64,000 nucleotides of DNA from Clostridium sp. (GTDB lineage: Bacteria > Bacillota > Clostridia > Lachnospirales > Lachnospiraceae): contig JAETQD010000004.1 of the NCBI GenBank assembly GCA_021770825.1, positions 62,001 through 126,000 on the forward strand, given 5' to 3'. A model generated the notes under the pieces. The model did no database searches and was not told where the DNA came from. It saw nothing but the letters and a program-made list of their open reading frames with translations. Of this stretch, positions 25,337 through 34,859 are shown in pieces (position 1 is the stretch's first letter; the number at the start of each line of letters is the position of its first letter). The translations under genes and the position numbers were made by a program.

Positions 25337-26775
25337 AATTTCTTCCAGGTCTCCCTTGTGAAGAGAAGGAGAATGGGGAAGATTTCCAGCCGGCCTGCCA
25401 GCATATCAAAGATCAGAACCAGCTTGGAAAAGCTTGAGTAAAGGGCGAAATTGTGCGTCGGTCCAACCAGCTCAAGTCCCGGTCCGATGTTGTTTAAGGT
25501 GGCTGCCACGGCTGTAAAATTGGTGGTCAGATCATAGTTATCCACACCGATTAACAGGGTGGAGGCGGCGAAAATCAGCACGTAGGCGATCAGGAACATG
25601 TAAACGGACCGAAGTACCTCATGCTCCACCACGCGCCCGTCCAAATAGACCTTCTTCACAATCTGCGGATGAAGATACCGGGAGAGCTCACACTTCAGGG
25701 CACGGAATAAAAGGACAATACGGGATACTTTCATTCCGCCTCCGGTACTTCCGGCACAGGCGCCGATAAACATGAGAAGCACCAGAATGGTTTTTGGTAT
25801 GGTGGGCCACAGGTTAAAGTCCACGGTGGCAAAGCCTGTGGTGGTGATGATGGAACCCACCTGGAACGCTGCATGGTGAAATGCCATGGCGACGCTTGAA
25901 AAGGAATTCCTGATGAATGCGGTGATAACCAGGGTAGAGACGGCAATGACGGCCAGGTACCATTTGGCCTCCTCGCAGTGAAGGATTTCCTTCGGTTTCT
26001 TTAAATAAATAAGAAAGTATACATTAAAATTGATTCCAAACAGAATCATGAAGATGGTAATGACAGCCTGAAGGTAGACAGAATATCCGCCGATGCTGTC
26101 ATTTTTTATGCCGAAGCCTCCGGTGCCGGCGGTACCGAAGGTGGTGCAGAGGGCATCAAAGAGCGGCATTTTTCCTGCCATTAAGAGGATGAATTCCACA
26201 ATGGAAAGAAAAAGATAGAGGCCGTACAGGATTTTGGCTGTGGCCTGTACCTTGGGAACCAGCTTGCTTACGGAAGGTCCCGGGCTCTCTGCCTTCATTA
26301 AATTCATATGGTAGCCGCCTCCCGTAAGGGGGAGCAGACAGAGCAAAAAGACCAGAACGCCCATGCCGCCGATCCAGTGGGTAAAGCTCCGCCAGAAAAG
26401 GATGCAGTTGGGCAGGCCCTCAACGGCGGGAAGAATACTGGCTCCGGTGGTGGTGAAGCCGGATACGGTCTCGAACATGGCGTCCACGATATTTGGAATG
26501 GCGCCGGAAAATACAAAGGGCAGGGCCCCCATGAGACTCATGATAATCCAGCTTAAAGCTACGGTTACGGCCCCTTCCTTGGCATAGAAGACTTTGTTGC
26601 CGGGGGGACGGCTCACCAGGAGAAGGCCCAGGGCCAGGCAGAGAGCGATGACGGCCACAAAGGCCAGACCGCTTTTTTCCTGGTAGATGGCGGCCACAAT
26701 GGCGGAAGGAATCATAAGAGCCGCTTCCACATTGAGAATCCAGCCAATGATGTAAAAAATCATGGAATAATTCAT
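25333..26775 (-). CDS. trkH: Potassium uptake protein TrkH
   Basis: This 480-residue TrkH/KtrB-family channel has four pore repeats, visible as SGFTTTGASIL near 110, FGTAGTGGFGIKN near 220, ITTTGFATVDFN near 315 and ATLNNIGPGLE near 430, which hold the potassium filter. TrkA lies 12 bp upstream on the same strand, so the two form a regulated potassium uptake system. AAGGAG is placed 8 bp before the ATG. The stop codon overlaps the end of the convergent ZIP gene by 4 bp. Confidence 0.93.
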   Translation of the reverse strand: MNYSMIFYIIGWILNVEAALMIPSAIVAAIYQEKSGLAFVAVIALCLALGLLLVSRPPGNKVFYAKEGAVTVALSWIIMSLMGALPFVFSGAIPNIVDAMFETVSGFTTTGASILPAVEGLPNCILFWRSFTHWIGGMGVLVFLLCLLPLTGGGYHMNLMKAESPGPSVSKLVPKVQATAKILYGLYLFLSIVEFILLMAGKMPLFDALCTTFGTAGTGGFGIKNDSIGGYSVYLQAVITIFMILFGINFNVYFLIYLKKPKEILHCEEAKWYLAVIAVSTLVITAFIRNSFSSVAMAFHHAAFQVGSIITTTGFATVDFNLWPTIPKTILVLLMFIGACAGSTGGGMKVSRIVLLFRALKCELSRYLHPQIVKKVYLDGRVVEHEVLRSVYMFLIAYVLIFAASTLLIGVDNYDLTTNFTAVAATLNNIGPGLELVGPTHNFALYSSFSKLVLIFDMLAGRLEIFPILLLFTRETWKKF

Positions 26776-26787
26776 GGAAACGCTCCT

Positions 26788-28146
26788 TTAACTTTTCAGT
26801 ATGTCACGGATATCCCTGAGACCGCGGTTGGTGGTTACCACAATGACCGTATCGCCCACTTTGATCTTATTCTGACCACGGGGAGTCAGGATGGTGCCCT
26901 TGCGGTTGATGCAGCAGATCAGAAGATTATCCTTGAGGTTTAAATCCATAAGAGGAACATCGGTGACAGAGGATGCCTCCTTGATGGAAAATTCCAGAGC
27001 CTCGGCACGGCCGTCCAGAATCTTATATAAAGTTTCCACATTGCTGCCGATGGAGTTCTGGCGGGCGCGGACGTACTGTAAGATATAGTCAGCCGTTAAA
27101 TATTTCGGATAAATGACGCTGCCGATATCGAAGCTGTCAATGACCTCATTGAATGAAATCCGGTTCACTTTTGCGATAAGTTTTGCGTTGGAATGTTTTT
27201 TCGCAAACAGGGCCAGGAAAATATTTTCCTCGTCCAGTCCCGTGAGGGCGACCAGGGAATCGGCATAGGTGAGACCCTCTTCCAGCAAAAGATTTTCATT
27301 GCTGGCATCGCCGTGAATGATGTCGGCTCCGGGAAGCATTTCGCTTAAATAGTCACAGCGTTCCTTTTTCTGTTCGATGATACGGACGCGGAAACCGATC
27401 TTTAAAAGGTCCAGGGCCAGGTAGTGGGCGATGGTTCCGCCTCCAATGATAAGGGAGTTTTTCACCTTTTTAGAGCGGAGGCCGATCTTTTCAAAAAACT
27501 GCGCGGTGCTCTGTAAGGAACCAACGATGGAAAGAATGTCGCTGTCCTGGAGAACAAAGCTTCCGTTGGGGATAATGACCTCTGAATCCCGCTCCACAGC
27601 ACAGATTAACACATCGGTTTTCAGTTGGTTCATGATTTCCATAATGGTTTTTCCGCCGAAGCCCACCTCCGGTTTTAAACGGAACCGCAGAAGCTCCACG
27701 CGTCCCTTGGCGAAGGTGTCGATTTTGATGGCGGAGGGGAACTTTAAAAGCTTTAAAATTTCCCTGGCAGCCGTAAGCTCCGGGTTGATAATCATGGAAA
27801 TTCCAAGCTGTTCCCGGATAAACTGGATTTCTTTATTGTATAAAGGATTCCGCACACGGGCAATGGTCTGGCAGCGGCCGCTTTTTTTGGCCATCAGACA
27901 GCAGAGGAGATTTAACTCATCCTCTCCGGTGACCGCAATAAAAAGGTCGGCTTCTTCCACGCCTGCTTCCTGCTGTACATTGAAGCTGGCTCCGTTTCCC
28001 ACAATTCCCATGGCGTCAAAGCGGTTGGAGACATCTTCCACCTTTGCGGGAGAAAGGTCCACCATCACAAGATCGTGACCTTCTGCGCTTAAACGTTCTG
28101 CAAGGCTTGTACCAACCTTTCCGCAGCCCACAATGATAATATTCAT
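26788..28146 (-). CDS. trkA: Trk system potassium transport protein TrkA
   Basis: This 452-residue cytoplasmic gating protein has two full RCK_N/RCK_C halves. The first nucleotide fold starts MNIIIVGCGKVGTSLAERLSAEGHDLVMVDLS. The second begins near 230 with NSLIIGGGTIAHYLALDLLKIGFRVRIIEQ. The duplication to about 450 residues distinguishes TrkA from the single-unit KtrA. It binds NAD(H) or ATP and controls TrkH, which follows 12 bp downstream. Confidence 0.93.
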   Translation of the reverse strand: MNIIIVGCGKVGTSLAERLSAEGHDLVMVDLSPAKVEDVSNRFDAMGIVGNGASFNVQQEAGVEEADLFIAVTGEDELNLLCCLMAKKSGRCQTIARVRNPLYNKEIQFIREQLGISMIINPELTAAREILKLLKFPSAIKIDTFAKGRVELLRFRLKPEVGFGGKTIMEIMNQLKTDVLICAVERDSEVIIPNGSFVLQDSDILSIVGSLQSTAQFFEKIGLRSKKVKNSLIIGGGTIAHYLALDLLKIGFRVRIIEQKKERCDYLSEMLPGADIIHGDASNENLLLEEGLTYADSLVALTGLDEENIFLALFAKKHSNAKLIAKVNRISFNEVIDSFDIGSVIYPKYLTADYILQYVRARQNSIGSNVETLYKILDGRAEALEFSIKEASSVTDVPLMDLNLKDNLLICCINRKGTILTPRGQNKIKVGDTVIVVTTNRGLRDIRDILKS

Positions 28147-28253
28147 ATGTATTAAGTCCTTTGTCTAAAATTTTTGCTATGCAGCTTCATTATACTATCG
28201 AACAAAGTATTCTACAATGCCTGTTAAAAAATCTTTATGCCATTCTCTGTGTT

Positions 28254-29120
28254 TTAAATATCTGCCTCCCAGCGTCCGGAAGCGCCGCAGGGCAGCACAA
28301 GGCCGGAAGCAGTCACAGGAAGACCGATTTCATCGGAGCAGACCGTGCCGCCGAATTTTTTCTTCACTGCCGTTCCCAGCATATAGGTGAGAACGGAGGG
28401 CGCCAGGCCTGTGGTGTAGGAATTGATAAGGAAGAATAAAGGTTTATCGGAAAGAAGCTCTGCACACAGCTTTACCAACGGGAAGATAGCATCCTCGATT
28501 TTCCAGATTTCTCCCTTGGGGCCCCGGCCGTAGGACGGCGGGTCCATAATTATGGCATCATAGTGATTGCCGCGGCGGATTTCCCGCTCCACGAATTTTA
28601 CACAGTCGTCCACAATCCAGCGGATCGGGGCGTTCTCTAAGCCGCTGGATTTTGCGTTCTCTTTGGCCCAGCCAACCATGCCTTTGGAGGCGTCCACATG
28701 GGTCACAGAGGCGCCGGCCCTGGCAGCGGCAAGGGTTGCCCCTCCGGTGTAGGCAAACAGGTTTAAAACCTTTATGGGGCGCCCTGCCTGTCTGATTTTT
28801 TCTCCGAACCAGTCCCAGTTGGCCGCCTGCTCCGGGAACAATCCCGTATGCTTGAAGCTGAAGGGCTTTAGCTGGAAGGTCAGGTCTTTATAACGGATAC
28901 TCCACTGCTCCGGAAGACTGAAAAATTCCCATTCTCCGCCGCCCTTTGAGCTTCTGTGGTAGTGGCCGTTCATCTTTTTCCACTGGGGGGCCTTTTTTTC
29001 CGTGTCCCAGATCACCTGCGGATCCGGACGCACCAGAATATACTTTCCCCAGCGTTCCAGCTTCTCTCCCTTTGAGCAGTCAATGACTTCATAGTCGTTC
29101 CATCCATCTGCTGTCCACAT
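28254..29120 (-). CDS. Class I SAM-dependent methyltransferase, RlmI/RlmL-like
   Basis: This 288-residue protein has a SAM-binding fold: VLNLFAYTGGATLAAARAGASVTHVDAS near 135 and the catalytic-site IIMDPPSYGRGPKG near 190, a DPPx motif typical of nucleic-acid base methyltransferases. The N-terminus (YEVIDCSKGEKLERWGKYILVRPDPQVIW) matches the small beta domain in front of RlmI-like 23S rRNA cytosine methyltransferases, but no PUA domain is present. A large-subunit rRNA target is likely; the position is unknown. Only a weak ribosome site precedes the ATG. Confidence 0.8.
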   Translation of the reverse strand: MWTADGWNDYEVIDCSKGEKLERWGKYILVRPDPQVIWDTEKKAPQWKKMNGHYHRSSKGGGEWEFFSLPEQWSIRYKDLTFQLKPFSFKHTGLFPEQAANWDWFGEKIRQAGRPIKVLNLFAYTGGATLAAARAGASVTHVDASKGMVGWAKENAKSSGLENAPIRWIVDDCVKFVEREIRRGNHYDAIIMDPPSYGRGPKGEIWKIEDAIFPLVKLCAELLSDKPLFFLINSYTTGLAPSVLTYMLGTAVKKKFGGTVCSDEIGLPVTASGLVLPCGASGRWEADI

Positions 29121-29340
29121 AGTTTGATACCGTCACTTTCTCTATTAATATAAGGTTTTTATCATATGATCCATGTCCGCAGGCGGCCATGATGCCTCCG
29201 GCGGAATCTGCGTCTGGATTTCCTATGTGGACATTATACGTGATATGGAGGGGACTGTCAAATGGGGGATTGTAAGAGAATTGAAAGATTATTTGTCTTG
29301 AATTATTTACAATATACTGGTAAAATAAAAACCAGATGTA

Positions 29341-29361
29341 GTATACTCGATGGGAGTATGC
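29341..29361 (+). other. Small leader hairpin before the wall-binding gene
   Basis: GTATACTC (29341-29348) pairs with GAGTATGC (29354-29361) across a 5-base loop, 32 bp before the start codon. The rest of the 273-bp gap 29121-29393 shows no gene; an AT-rich stretch at 29300-29330 probably holds the promoter, but no clear -35/-10 pair was found. Confidence 0.4.
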
Positions 29362-29393
29362 GAAAATAGACGCAGTGGCGAGGAGATGGATGT

Positions 29394-30809
29394 ATGAAGA
29401 AAAAAAATTGGAAGATACTGACTGCGGCTGCCGTAATGAGTCTGGGAATTTTAACGATGAACGCCTATGCTGCGGAAGGCTGGTCCATGTCCAACAATAC
29501 CTGGATTTATCTGGACAATAACGGGAACCGGGTGACCGGAGAATGGAGAAAGGGAGCGGACAACCTCTGGCGTTATCTTAATAATAACGGAGAAATGGCC
29601 ATCAACTGCTGGGCAGACGGAGAATATTATGTGGATGCCAACGGTATTATGGTTACAAATAAGTGGATTAAAACCCAGCCGCTTTATGATGATAGCGGGG
29701 AACAGGAATGGTTTTATTTCGGAAACAGCGGAAAGCTTGTAAAGGACGGCTGGAAGAAGATTGACGGAAAGAATTACCTGTTTGATTCCGAGGGAATCAT
29801 GCAGACCGGATGGACGGACGACGGGATTTACTATCTTGGGTCCGACGGTGCCATGAAAACCGGATGGAGATATCTGGAGGCGCCTGAAAGCGATCGGGAT
29901 GACGATTACGGATACGGGCCGGAAAACGACGAGGGAATGTACTGGTACTATTTTGCAGCCAGCGGAAAAAAATATTCCCCTGAGACGGGAGACGGCGGCG
30001 ATTACCGCGTCAGCAAGATTGACGGAAAGTATTACTGCTTCAATGATAAAGGGCAGATGCAGACCGGATGGGTTTATATGGAAGGGGAGCCGGATACTGC
30101 AAGCTCCGATTCCATTGAAGACTGGAGATATTTTGCAGAGGAGGGCATTAAAAATGCCACTCTGGGCGCAGCAATCTCCGGATGGCTGTCCTTAGAGCCG
30201 CCGGAACGGCTTCAGGACAACGTGGACGAGCCTGTGGTCTGGTACTACTTCAGTAAGGAAGGAATTCCGAAGACGGGTCCGAAGTACGGTGAGGCATCCA
30301 CCAATGACTTTGTACGTGTGGATGGAAAGAGCTACCTGTTTGACCAGAAAGGAAACCCCGTGAAGGGACTCCATAAGGTAGAAATCGGCGATACAGGGGA
30401 ATACACCTCTTACTATTTTGATGAGTCCTCCAGAACGGCCTTAAAGGGCAAGCGGACGGTGGAAGAGGGCGACGGAAGCAAGAACACCTTCTATTTCAAT
30501 GAAGGAACCTATGCGGGATGCGGCGTGACCGGAGTAAAGAACAATTATCTTTACTATATGGGAAAACGTCAGGAAGCAGACAATGACAGCCGCTACATCC
30601 TTGTGAGCATTCCGGCCTCCAACGGCGGATACTACACCTACGTGGTCAATACCTCCGGCCGTGTTTCAAAGAACACCACGGTGAAGGACAGAGACGGAAA
30701 CAAGTACAAGGTGAACAGCTCAGGACTCCTTACGGAGATCAATGGAGTGGCAGCCGGAAATGAAAAACACGGCGATCCCATTGAACCGGTTTTTGAAGAG
30801 ATGGATTAA
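29394..30809 (+). CDS. Secreted cell-wall-binding repeat protein
   Basis: This 471-residue protein has a signal peptide (KKKNWKILTAAAVMSLGILTMNAYA, cut near residue 27). The rest is made almost wholly of choline-binding-type repeats of about 20 residues with the pattern GW-x-YYF/YL-x-x-G-x-M (for example GWKKIDGKNYLFDSEGIMQT and GWTDDGIYYLGSDGAMKT). No enzymatic domain is seen. Such repeats bind wall teichoic acid choline or glycans, so it is probably a surface or matrix protein. The acidic spacers between repeats (ESDRDDDYGYGPEND) are longer than usual. Confidence 0.85.
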   Translation: MKKKNWKILTAAAVMSLGILTMNAYAAEGWSMSNNTWIYLDNNGNRVTGEWRKGADNLWRYLNNNGEMAINCWADGEYYVDANGIMVTNKWIKTQPLYDDSGEQEWFYFGNSGKLVKDGWKKIDGKNYLFDSEGIMQTGWTDDGIYYLGSDGAMKTGWRYLEAPESDRDDDYGYGPENDEGMYWYYFAASGKKYSPETGDGGDYRVSKIDGKYYCFNDKGQMQTGWVYMEGEPDTASSDSIEDWRYFAEEGIKNATLGAAISGWLSLEPPERLQDNVDEPVVWYYFSKEGIPKTGPKYGEASTNDFVRVDGKSYLFDQKGNPVKGLHKVEIGDTGEYTSYYFDESSRTALKGKRTVEEGDGSKNTFYFNEGTYAGCGVTGVKNNYLYYMGKRQEADNDSRYILVSIPASNGGYYTYVVNTSGRVSKNTTVKDRDGNKYKVNSSGLLTEINGVAAGNEKHGDPIEPVFEEMD

Positions 30810-30826
30810 GGAAAAGGAAATAATAT

Positions 30827-30860
30827 GGCCCGGGGATTTTGAAATCCCCGGGTCTTGTTT
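30827..30860. terminator. Terminator between convergent genes
   Basis: CCCGGGGATTT (30829-30839) pairs with 30842-30852 and extends by two more pairs, followed by TTGTTTTT. It ends the wall-protein gene and may serve the convergent amidohydrolase too. Confidence 0.8.
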
Positions 30861-30877
30861 TTGGCTTTTTTTAAGAT

Positions 30878-32017
30878 TTAAACCTCTTCACCGTTGATGA
30901 ATACGTGTTTTACAGTACCCTCTACGGTGAACGGTGTGCCGTCCATAACCACGATATCAGCGTCCTTGCCCTCTTCCAGGGAACCAACTCTGTCGGCGAT
31001 GCCGATATGCTCTGCCGGATTGATGGTGATGGCGCGGAGAGCATCGTACTCATCCATTCCGGCCTTCATAGCCATACCTGCACATAAGGGCAGATAATGA
31101 AGCGGAATAACCGGAGCGTCTGTGATGATGGAAACATGGCAGCCGGCTTTTGCAAGAATGCCCGGTGTTTCCCAGGTCTTGTTCTGAAGCTCGAACTTGG
31201 TGGCATGTCCAAGGGTGGGGCCAACAGCCAGCGGTACGTTCTCTTTTACCAGCTCCTCTGTAATCAGATGGCCCTCGGTTACATGCTCAAGAGTGATGTT
31301 AAGATCGAACTCTTTTGCAATGCGGAGAGCGGTACAGAGATCGTTGGCCTGGTGTGCATGGGCCTTTAAGGGGATTTCCTTATTGAGAACCGGAATCAGG
31401 GCCTCGGACTTCTGATCGTAAGCGGGAAGCTTGGAAGCGTCGTCGCCTGCTGCCTCTACTTTTGCTTTATAAATGGAAGCTTTCTTTAAGGCCTCGCGGA
31501 TTAAAGCGGCTGTTGTCATACGGCTGGTGATGGTACCGGTGCGGTAGCAGCGCTTCGGATTCTCACCAAAGGCACACTTCATGGCGATGGGGTTCTTTAC
31601 GATCATGTTGTCAACGCGTTTTCCGTGGGGCTTTATGGCAATAAAGGTACCGCCGAGAGCATTGGAGCTGCCTGGGCCAGTGGCCATACAGGTAACGCCT
31701 GCCTTGGCAGCCATTGTCATGCAGGGATCAAGAGGATTGATACCGTCGATGGCACGAAGGTGGGGAGTTACCGGATCATTTAATTCATTGTAGTCCTGAC
31801 CCTCATAGCCAATTCCATAACCGTCAAGGCCAATGTGGCAGTGTGCTTCAACGAAGCCGGGATATACGTTCATTCCGGATGCATCGATGACTTCTGCTCC
31901 GTCAGCGCTTAAATTTGTACCGATTTTTGCGATTTTTCCGCCGTCAACCAGAATGTCAGCGACAACCGGTTCCTTGGCCACTGCTGTGTGCAGGGTACCG
32001 TTTTTGATTAATAACAT
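30878..32017 (-). CDS. Amidohydrolase (imidazolonepropionase/prolidase-like)
   Basis: This 379-residue metal-dependent hydrolase has an N-terminal beta domain (MLLIKNGTLHT), the metal motif GFVEAHCHIGLDGYG near 60, a Lys near 150, histidines at KAHAHQANDL near 220 and LEHVTEGH near 245, and the Asp in VSIITDAPVIPL near 300. The C-terminus carries NPAEHIGIADRVGSLEEGKDADIVVMDG. Substrates of this group are cyclic amides or acylated amino acids. AAAGGAGG precedes the ATG. It lies 56 bp after a D-2-hydroxyacid dehydrogenase on the same strand and converges with the wall-protein gene. Confidence 0.85.
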   Translation of the reverse strand: MLLIKNGTLHTAVAKEPVVADILVDGGKIAKIGTNLSADGAEVIDASGMNVYPGFVEAHCHIGLDGYGIGYEGQDYNELNDPVTPHLRAIDGINPLDPCMTMAAKAGVTCMATGPGSSNALGGTFIAIKPHGKRVDNMIVKNPIAMKCAFGENPKRCYRTGTITSRMTTAALIREALKKASIYKAKVEAAGDDASKLPAYDQKSEALIPVLNKEIPLKAHAHQANDLCTALRIAKEFDLNITLEHVTEGHLITEELVKENVPLAVGPTLGHATKFELQNKTWETPGILAKAGCHVSIITDAPVIPLHYLPLCAGMAMKAGMDEYDALRAITINPAEHIGIADRVGSLEEGKDADIVVMDGTPFTVEGTVKHVFINGEEV

Positions 32018-32073
32018 GAATAGTTCCTCCTTTTTTTTATCTCTGACACAGGGGTTCCTGTGTTTCAGACATT

Positions 32074-33024
32074 CTAAGATACAACATTGATTGGATTTCC
32101 GTCAAAAAATGCATGAATGTTTCCTGCCAGAATGGACACCAGACGTTTTCTGGTCTCCAGCCCCTTCCAGCCCATATGGGGAGTCAGGATTACGTTGTCC
32201 ATGGTGTAGAGGGGATTATCGGAAGCCGGGGGCTCCGTCTCCTGTACATCCAGCCCCGCTCCGGCGATCACGCCGCTTTTCAGGGCATCGATCAAAGCCG
32301 GTTCATCAATTAAGGCTCCGCGGGAGGTATTGATGAGGAAGGCTGTGGGCTTCATCAAGGACAGGGTTTCCCGGTTGATTAAATGTCTGGTCTGCGGCGT
32401 TAAGGGACAGTGCAGAGAGACATAATCGCTTTCTTTAAGAAGTGTGGGAAGATCCACATAACGGATGGACTCCGTGTTCTCCTTTGGTGTTCTTGTGTAA
32501 ACCAGAATCTTCATATCCAGGGCCTGTGCCACCTTTATGACCTCACGGCCGATGTTTCCGGCACCAATGATTCCGAGCGTTTTCTCATTGATTTCCACAT
32601 GGTTTACCTGGAGATTTTTTGTAAAGTTATCATGATTTCCATGGGCCAGCATGTTCATCTGGACCTGCATGGAGGAGCTTAAATTTAAAAGCATCATGAT
32701 CGCTGTATGGGCCACTCGCTTGGAGCTGTAAGCCGGTATATTACATACGGTGATTCCCATTTCACGGGCGGCAGATAAGTCCAGGTTGTTGTATCCGGTT
32801 CCGGCTTCACAGAGTAATTTTACGGATTCCGGAAACTGACGGATCAGATCACCGCTCACGGGCATTTCCTTGGTCACAACAACAGCGGCACCCTGGATCC
32901 GCTCTAAAAGCTCATCCGGCGCGGTGTCGTCATAGACCGTCACGTCGTCGGACAGCACGGAGAAATCCAGCCGGCCGTCGTAATTCATTTTCGCAGCGTT
33001 TAAAACCACGGTTTTTTTGTTCAT
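32074..33024 (-). CDS. D-2-hydroxyacid dehydrogenase
   Basis: This 316-residue NAD-dependent dehydrogenase is a different paralogue from that at 3766. It has the Rossmann motif GIIGAGNIGREV near 147, the substrate Arg in NTSRGALIDE near 230, Glu in QETEPPASDNPL near 258 and the catalytic His in LTPHMGWKG near 280. It is expressed with the amidohydrolase and diverges from a TRAP transporter. The three may serve uptake and breakdown of a carboxylate, but the substrate is not shown. Confidence 0.85.
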   Translation of the reverse strand: MNKKTVVLNAAKMNYDGRLDFSVLSDDVTVYDDTAPDELLERIQGAAVVVTKEMPVSGDLIRQFPESVKLLCEAGTGYNNLDLSAAREMGITVCNIPAYSSKRVAHTAIMMLLNLSSSMQVQMNMLAHGNHDNFTKNLQVNHVEINEKTLGIIGAGNIGREVIKVAQALDMKILVYTRTPKENTESIRYVDLPTLLKESDYVSLHCPLTPQTRHLINRETLSLMKPTAFLINTSRGALIDEPALIDALKSGVIAGAGLDVQETEPPASDNPLYTMDNVILTPHMGWKGLETRKRLVSILAGNIHAFFDGNPINVVS

Positions 33025-33165
33025 GTCCTGGCCCCTTTCTGAGAACTGTTTCTCCCTCTATGATACCGTTAGTAGAGGAAAAATGCAAGTCTTCATTTCC
33101 TGTTGTCGTTTGCACGTCAAATTTTACCATTGAAACGTGATTTTGTGCATTTCACACAAGATCGG

Positions 33166-33194
33166 TTGCGGAAAAGTGAGGAAAATATTAAAAT
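33166..33194 (+). promoter_or_regulatory. Possible promoter of the TAXI-TRAP operon
   Basis: TTGCGG (33166-33171) and TAAAAT (33189-33194), 17-bp spacer, 65 bp before the first gene. The -35 is poor, which would fit an activated promoter. Confidence 0.4.
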
Positions 33195-33259
33195 TGTCAC
33201 ATAAATTTAAAAAGTTTATAAACAGTTGCAGCAATCAAAATGGCAAAGGAGAGGTAAGT

Positions 33260-34351
33260 ATGAGAAGTATGAAAAAAATCGCAGCCGCTGTTCTTTCAAT
33301 CACCATGTTGGCATCTTTAACTGCATGCGGAAGCTCCGGCAGCGCTGATACAACAACAGCAGCCGCAGCAGCCACAGAAGCAGCCACCACAGCCGTTGAG
33401 GCAGCAAAGGACGATGCAAAGCCGGCTGAGGCAGCAGAACCCAAGGTTGAAATTGACCGTACAAAAGAATTCGTTACCGTTGCCACCGGCCCAACGAGCG
33501 GTATCTATTACCCCATCGGCGGAGCATTCGCAACTGCTCTTGGAAATGCAGGTTATAAGACCTCCGCACAGGCAACAGGCGCATCCGTTGAAAATATCAA
33601 CCTGATATTAAACGGAGAGGCAGAAATTGCCATTTCCATGCAGGACTCCGTAATGCAGGCTTATGAGGGCTTCGGCGCATTTGATACCGCAGAGCCGGAT
33701 TTAAGAGCCATGATGAGACTGTGGCCCAACTACGTACAGCTTGTAACCGTAGAAGGCACAGGAATCAAGAGCGTTGAGGACTTAAAGGGCAAACGTGTAG
33801 GTGTTGGCGCACCGAACTCCGGCGTTGAGTTAAACGCAAGAATGATTTATGAAGCATATGGAATGACATACGAAGACAGTAAGGTTGACTACTTATCCTA
33901 CGGCGAAGCCATTGACCAGATGAAGAACGGCCAGTGTGATGCAGCATTCGTTACCTCCGGTCTTCCGAACGCAACGGTTTCCGAGCTGGCATTCAGCTAT
34001 GACATGGTAATCGTTCCCATCGACGGCGAAGGCAGAGACAAACTGATCGAGCAGTATCCGTTCTTCGCAGCAAGCACCATTCCTGCTGATACATACAACA
34101 ACAAAGAGGATGTTGAGAGCGTATTCGTTTACAACATCATGCTGGTAAATAAGGACCTGTCCGACGATATGGTATATGATATGCTGGATGTGATCTTTGC
34201 AGACGATGGTATCTCCACCATCAAGGCATCCCATAACACAGCCGACAAGAACATTGACATCACCTTCGGTGTAGACGATGTTAAGATCCCGCTTCACGAC
34301 GGCGCTGCCAAGTGGTGGAAGGATCATGGCTATGAGACACCTCAGAACTAA
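33260..34351 (+). CDS. TAXI-family TRAP transporter solute-binding lipoprotein
   Basis: This 363-residue lipoprotein starts MRSMKKIAAAVLSITMLASLTAC, a signal peptide with lipobox LTAC, followed by an Ala/Thr/Glu-rich linker. The TAXI binding domain then starts with VTVATGPTSGIYYPIGGAFATAL and continues through GASVENINLILNGEAEIAISMQD and LKGKRVGVGAPNSGVELNAR. It captures a carboxylate or amino acid outside the cell and passes it to the fused permease downstream. A much longer in-frame frame extends upstream, but AGGAGAGG fits ATG 33260 and the signal peptide begins there. Confidence 0.92.
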   Translation: MRSMKKIAAAVLSITMLASLTACGSSGSADTTTAAAAATEAATTAVEAAKDDAKPAEAAEPKVEIDRTKEFVTVATGPTSGIYYPIGGAFATALGNAGYKTSAQATGASVENINLILNGEAEIAISMQDSVMQAYEGFGAFDTAEPDLRAMMRLWPNYVQLVTVEGTGIKSVEDLKGKRVGVGAPNSGVELNARMIYEAYGMTYEDSKVDYLSYGEAIDQMKNGQCDAAFVTSGLPNATVSELAFSYDMVIVPIDGEGRDKLIEQYPFFAASTIPADTYNNKEDVESVFVYNIMLVNKDLSDDMVYDMLDVIFADDGISTIKASHNTADKNIDITFGVDDVKIPLHDGAAKWWKDHGYETPQN

Positions 34352-34823
34352 ATTAAAACGTATTGTTCCGGTACTTGTGATATTGATTGTGATTTCTGCT
34401 GCCGTGTTTACACGGCAGCAGAAAAAAATTCTGGTGGTGGAAGAGCTGGAAACCGGAAAGGTCTATGCAGAGATTCCTGTAAAGACCGGAGATGAGCTTT
34501 CCTTCCAGTGGGAACATTCCTTTGAACATATTCCCTGGTATGAGTATTACGAGATCAGGGAGGACGGCAGTTTTATTCTCCATACCATTGCAGTTGCAGG
34601 CTTCGGGGCCGGGATTCCGGCGGAGATGGACTGTACCTACCGGTATGAAGACGGACTGATTTATATGGACGACATTGAAAGTGAGTTCCCGCAGTTTAAC
34701 TGGATCAATTCGCAGACGGCGTTAAAAAATATCAAAATCAATGGAGAGCTGCTTCTTCTGGGATCTGATATGCCCCATCATGTGAAGATGGTGCTGCGCA
34801 TCCGGAATGGATTTGAAAAGTAA
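34332..34823 (+). CDS. DUF1850 protein of the TAXI-TRAP operon
   Basis: This 163-residue protein has one N-terminal transmembrane helix (IVPVLVILIVISAAVFT) and an extracellular DUF1850 domain (FQWEHSFEHIPWYEYYEIREDGSFILHTIAVAGFGAGIP). DUF1850 genes regularly lie between the binding protein and the fused permease of TAXI systems and are presumed accessory subunits. Starts at 34326 and 34332 are both possible; the second has better spacing from GGAAGG. It overlaps the binding protein gene by about 20 bp, which implies coupled translation. Confidence 0.8.
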   Translation: MRHLRTKLKRIVPVLVILIVISAAVFTRQQKKILVVEELETGKVYAEIPVKTGDELSFQWEHSFEHIPWYEYYEIREDGSFILHTIAVAGFGAGIPAEMDCTYRYEDGLIYMDDIESEFPQFNWINSQTALKNIKINGELLLLGSDMPHHVKMVLRIRNGFEK

Positions 34824-34859
34824 CTGACGACTGTTTTGCACAGGGGAAGGAGAAATGAA

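Noticed and set aside
33211..33230. LytTR-like 9-mers AAAGTTTAT and ACAGTTGCA before the TAXI operon
   Set aside because: The first matches the LytTR consensus, but the second does not fully, and the 11-bp period is not the usual one of about 21 bp.
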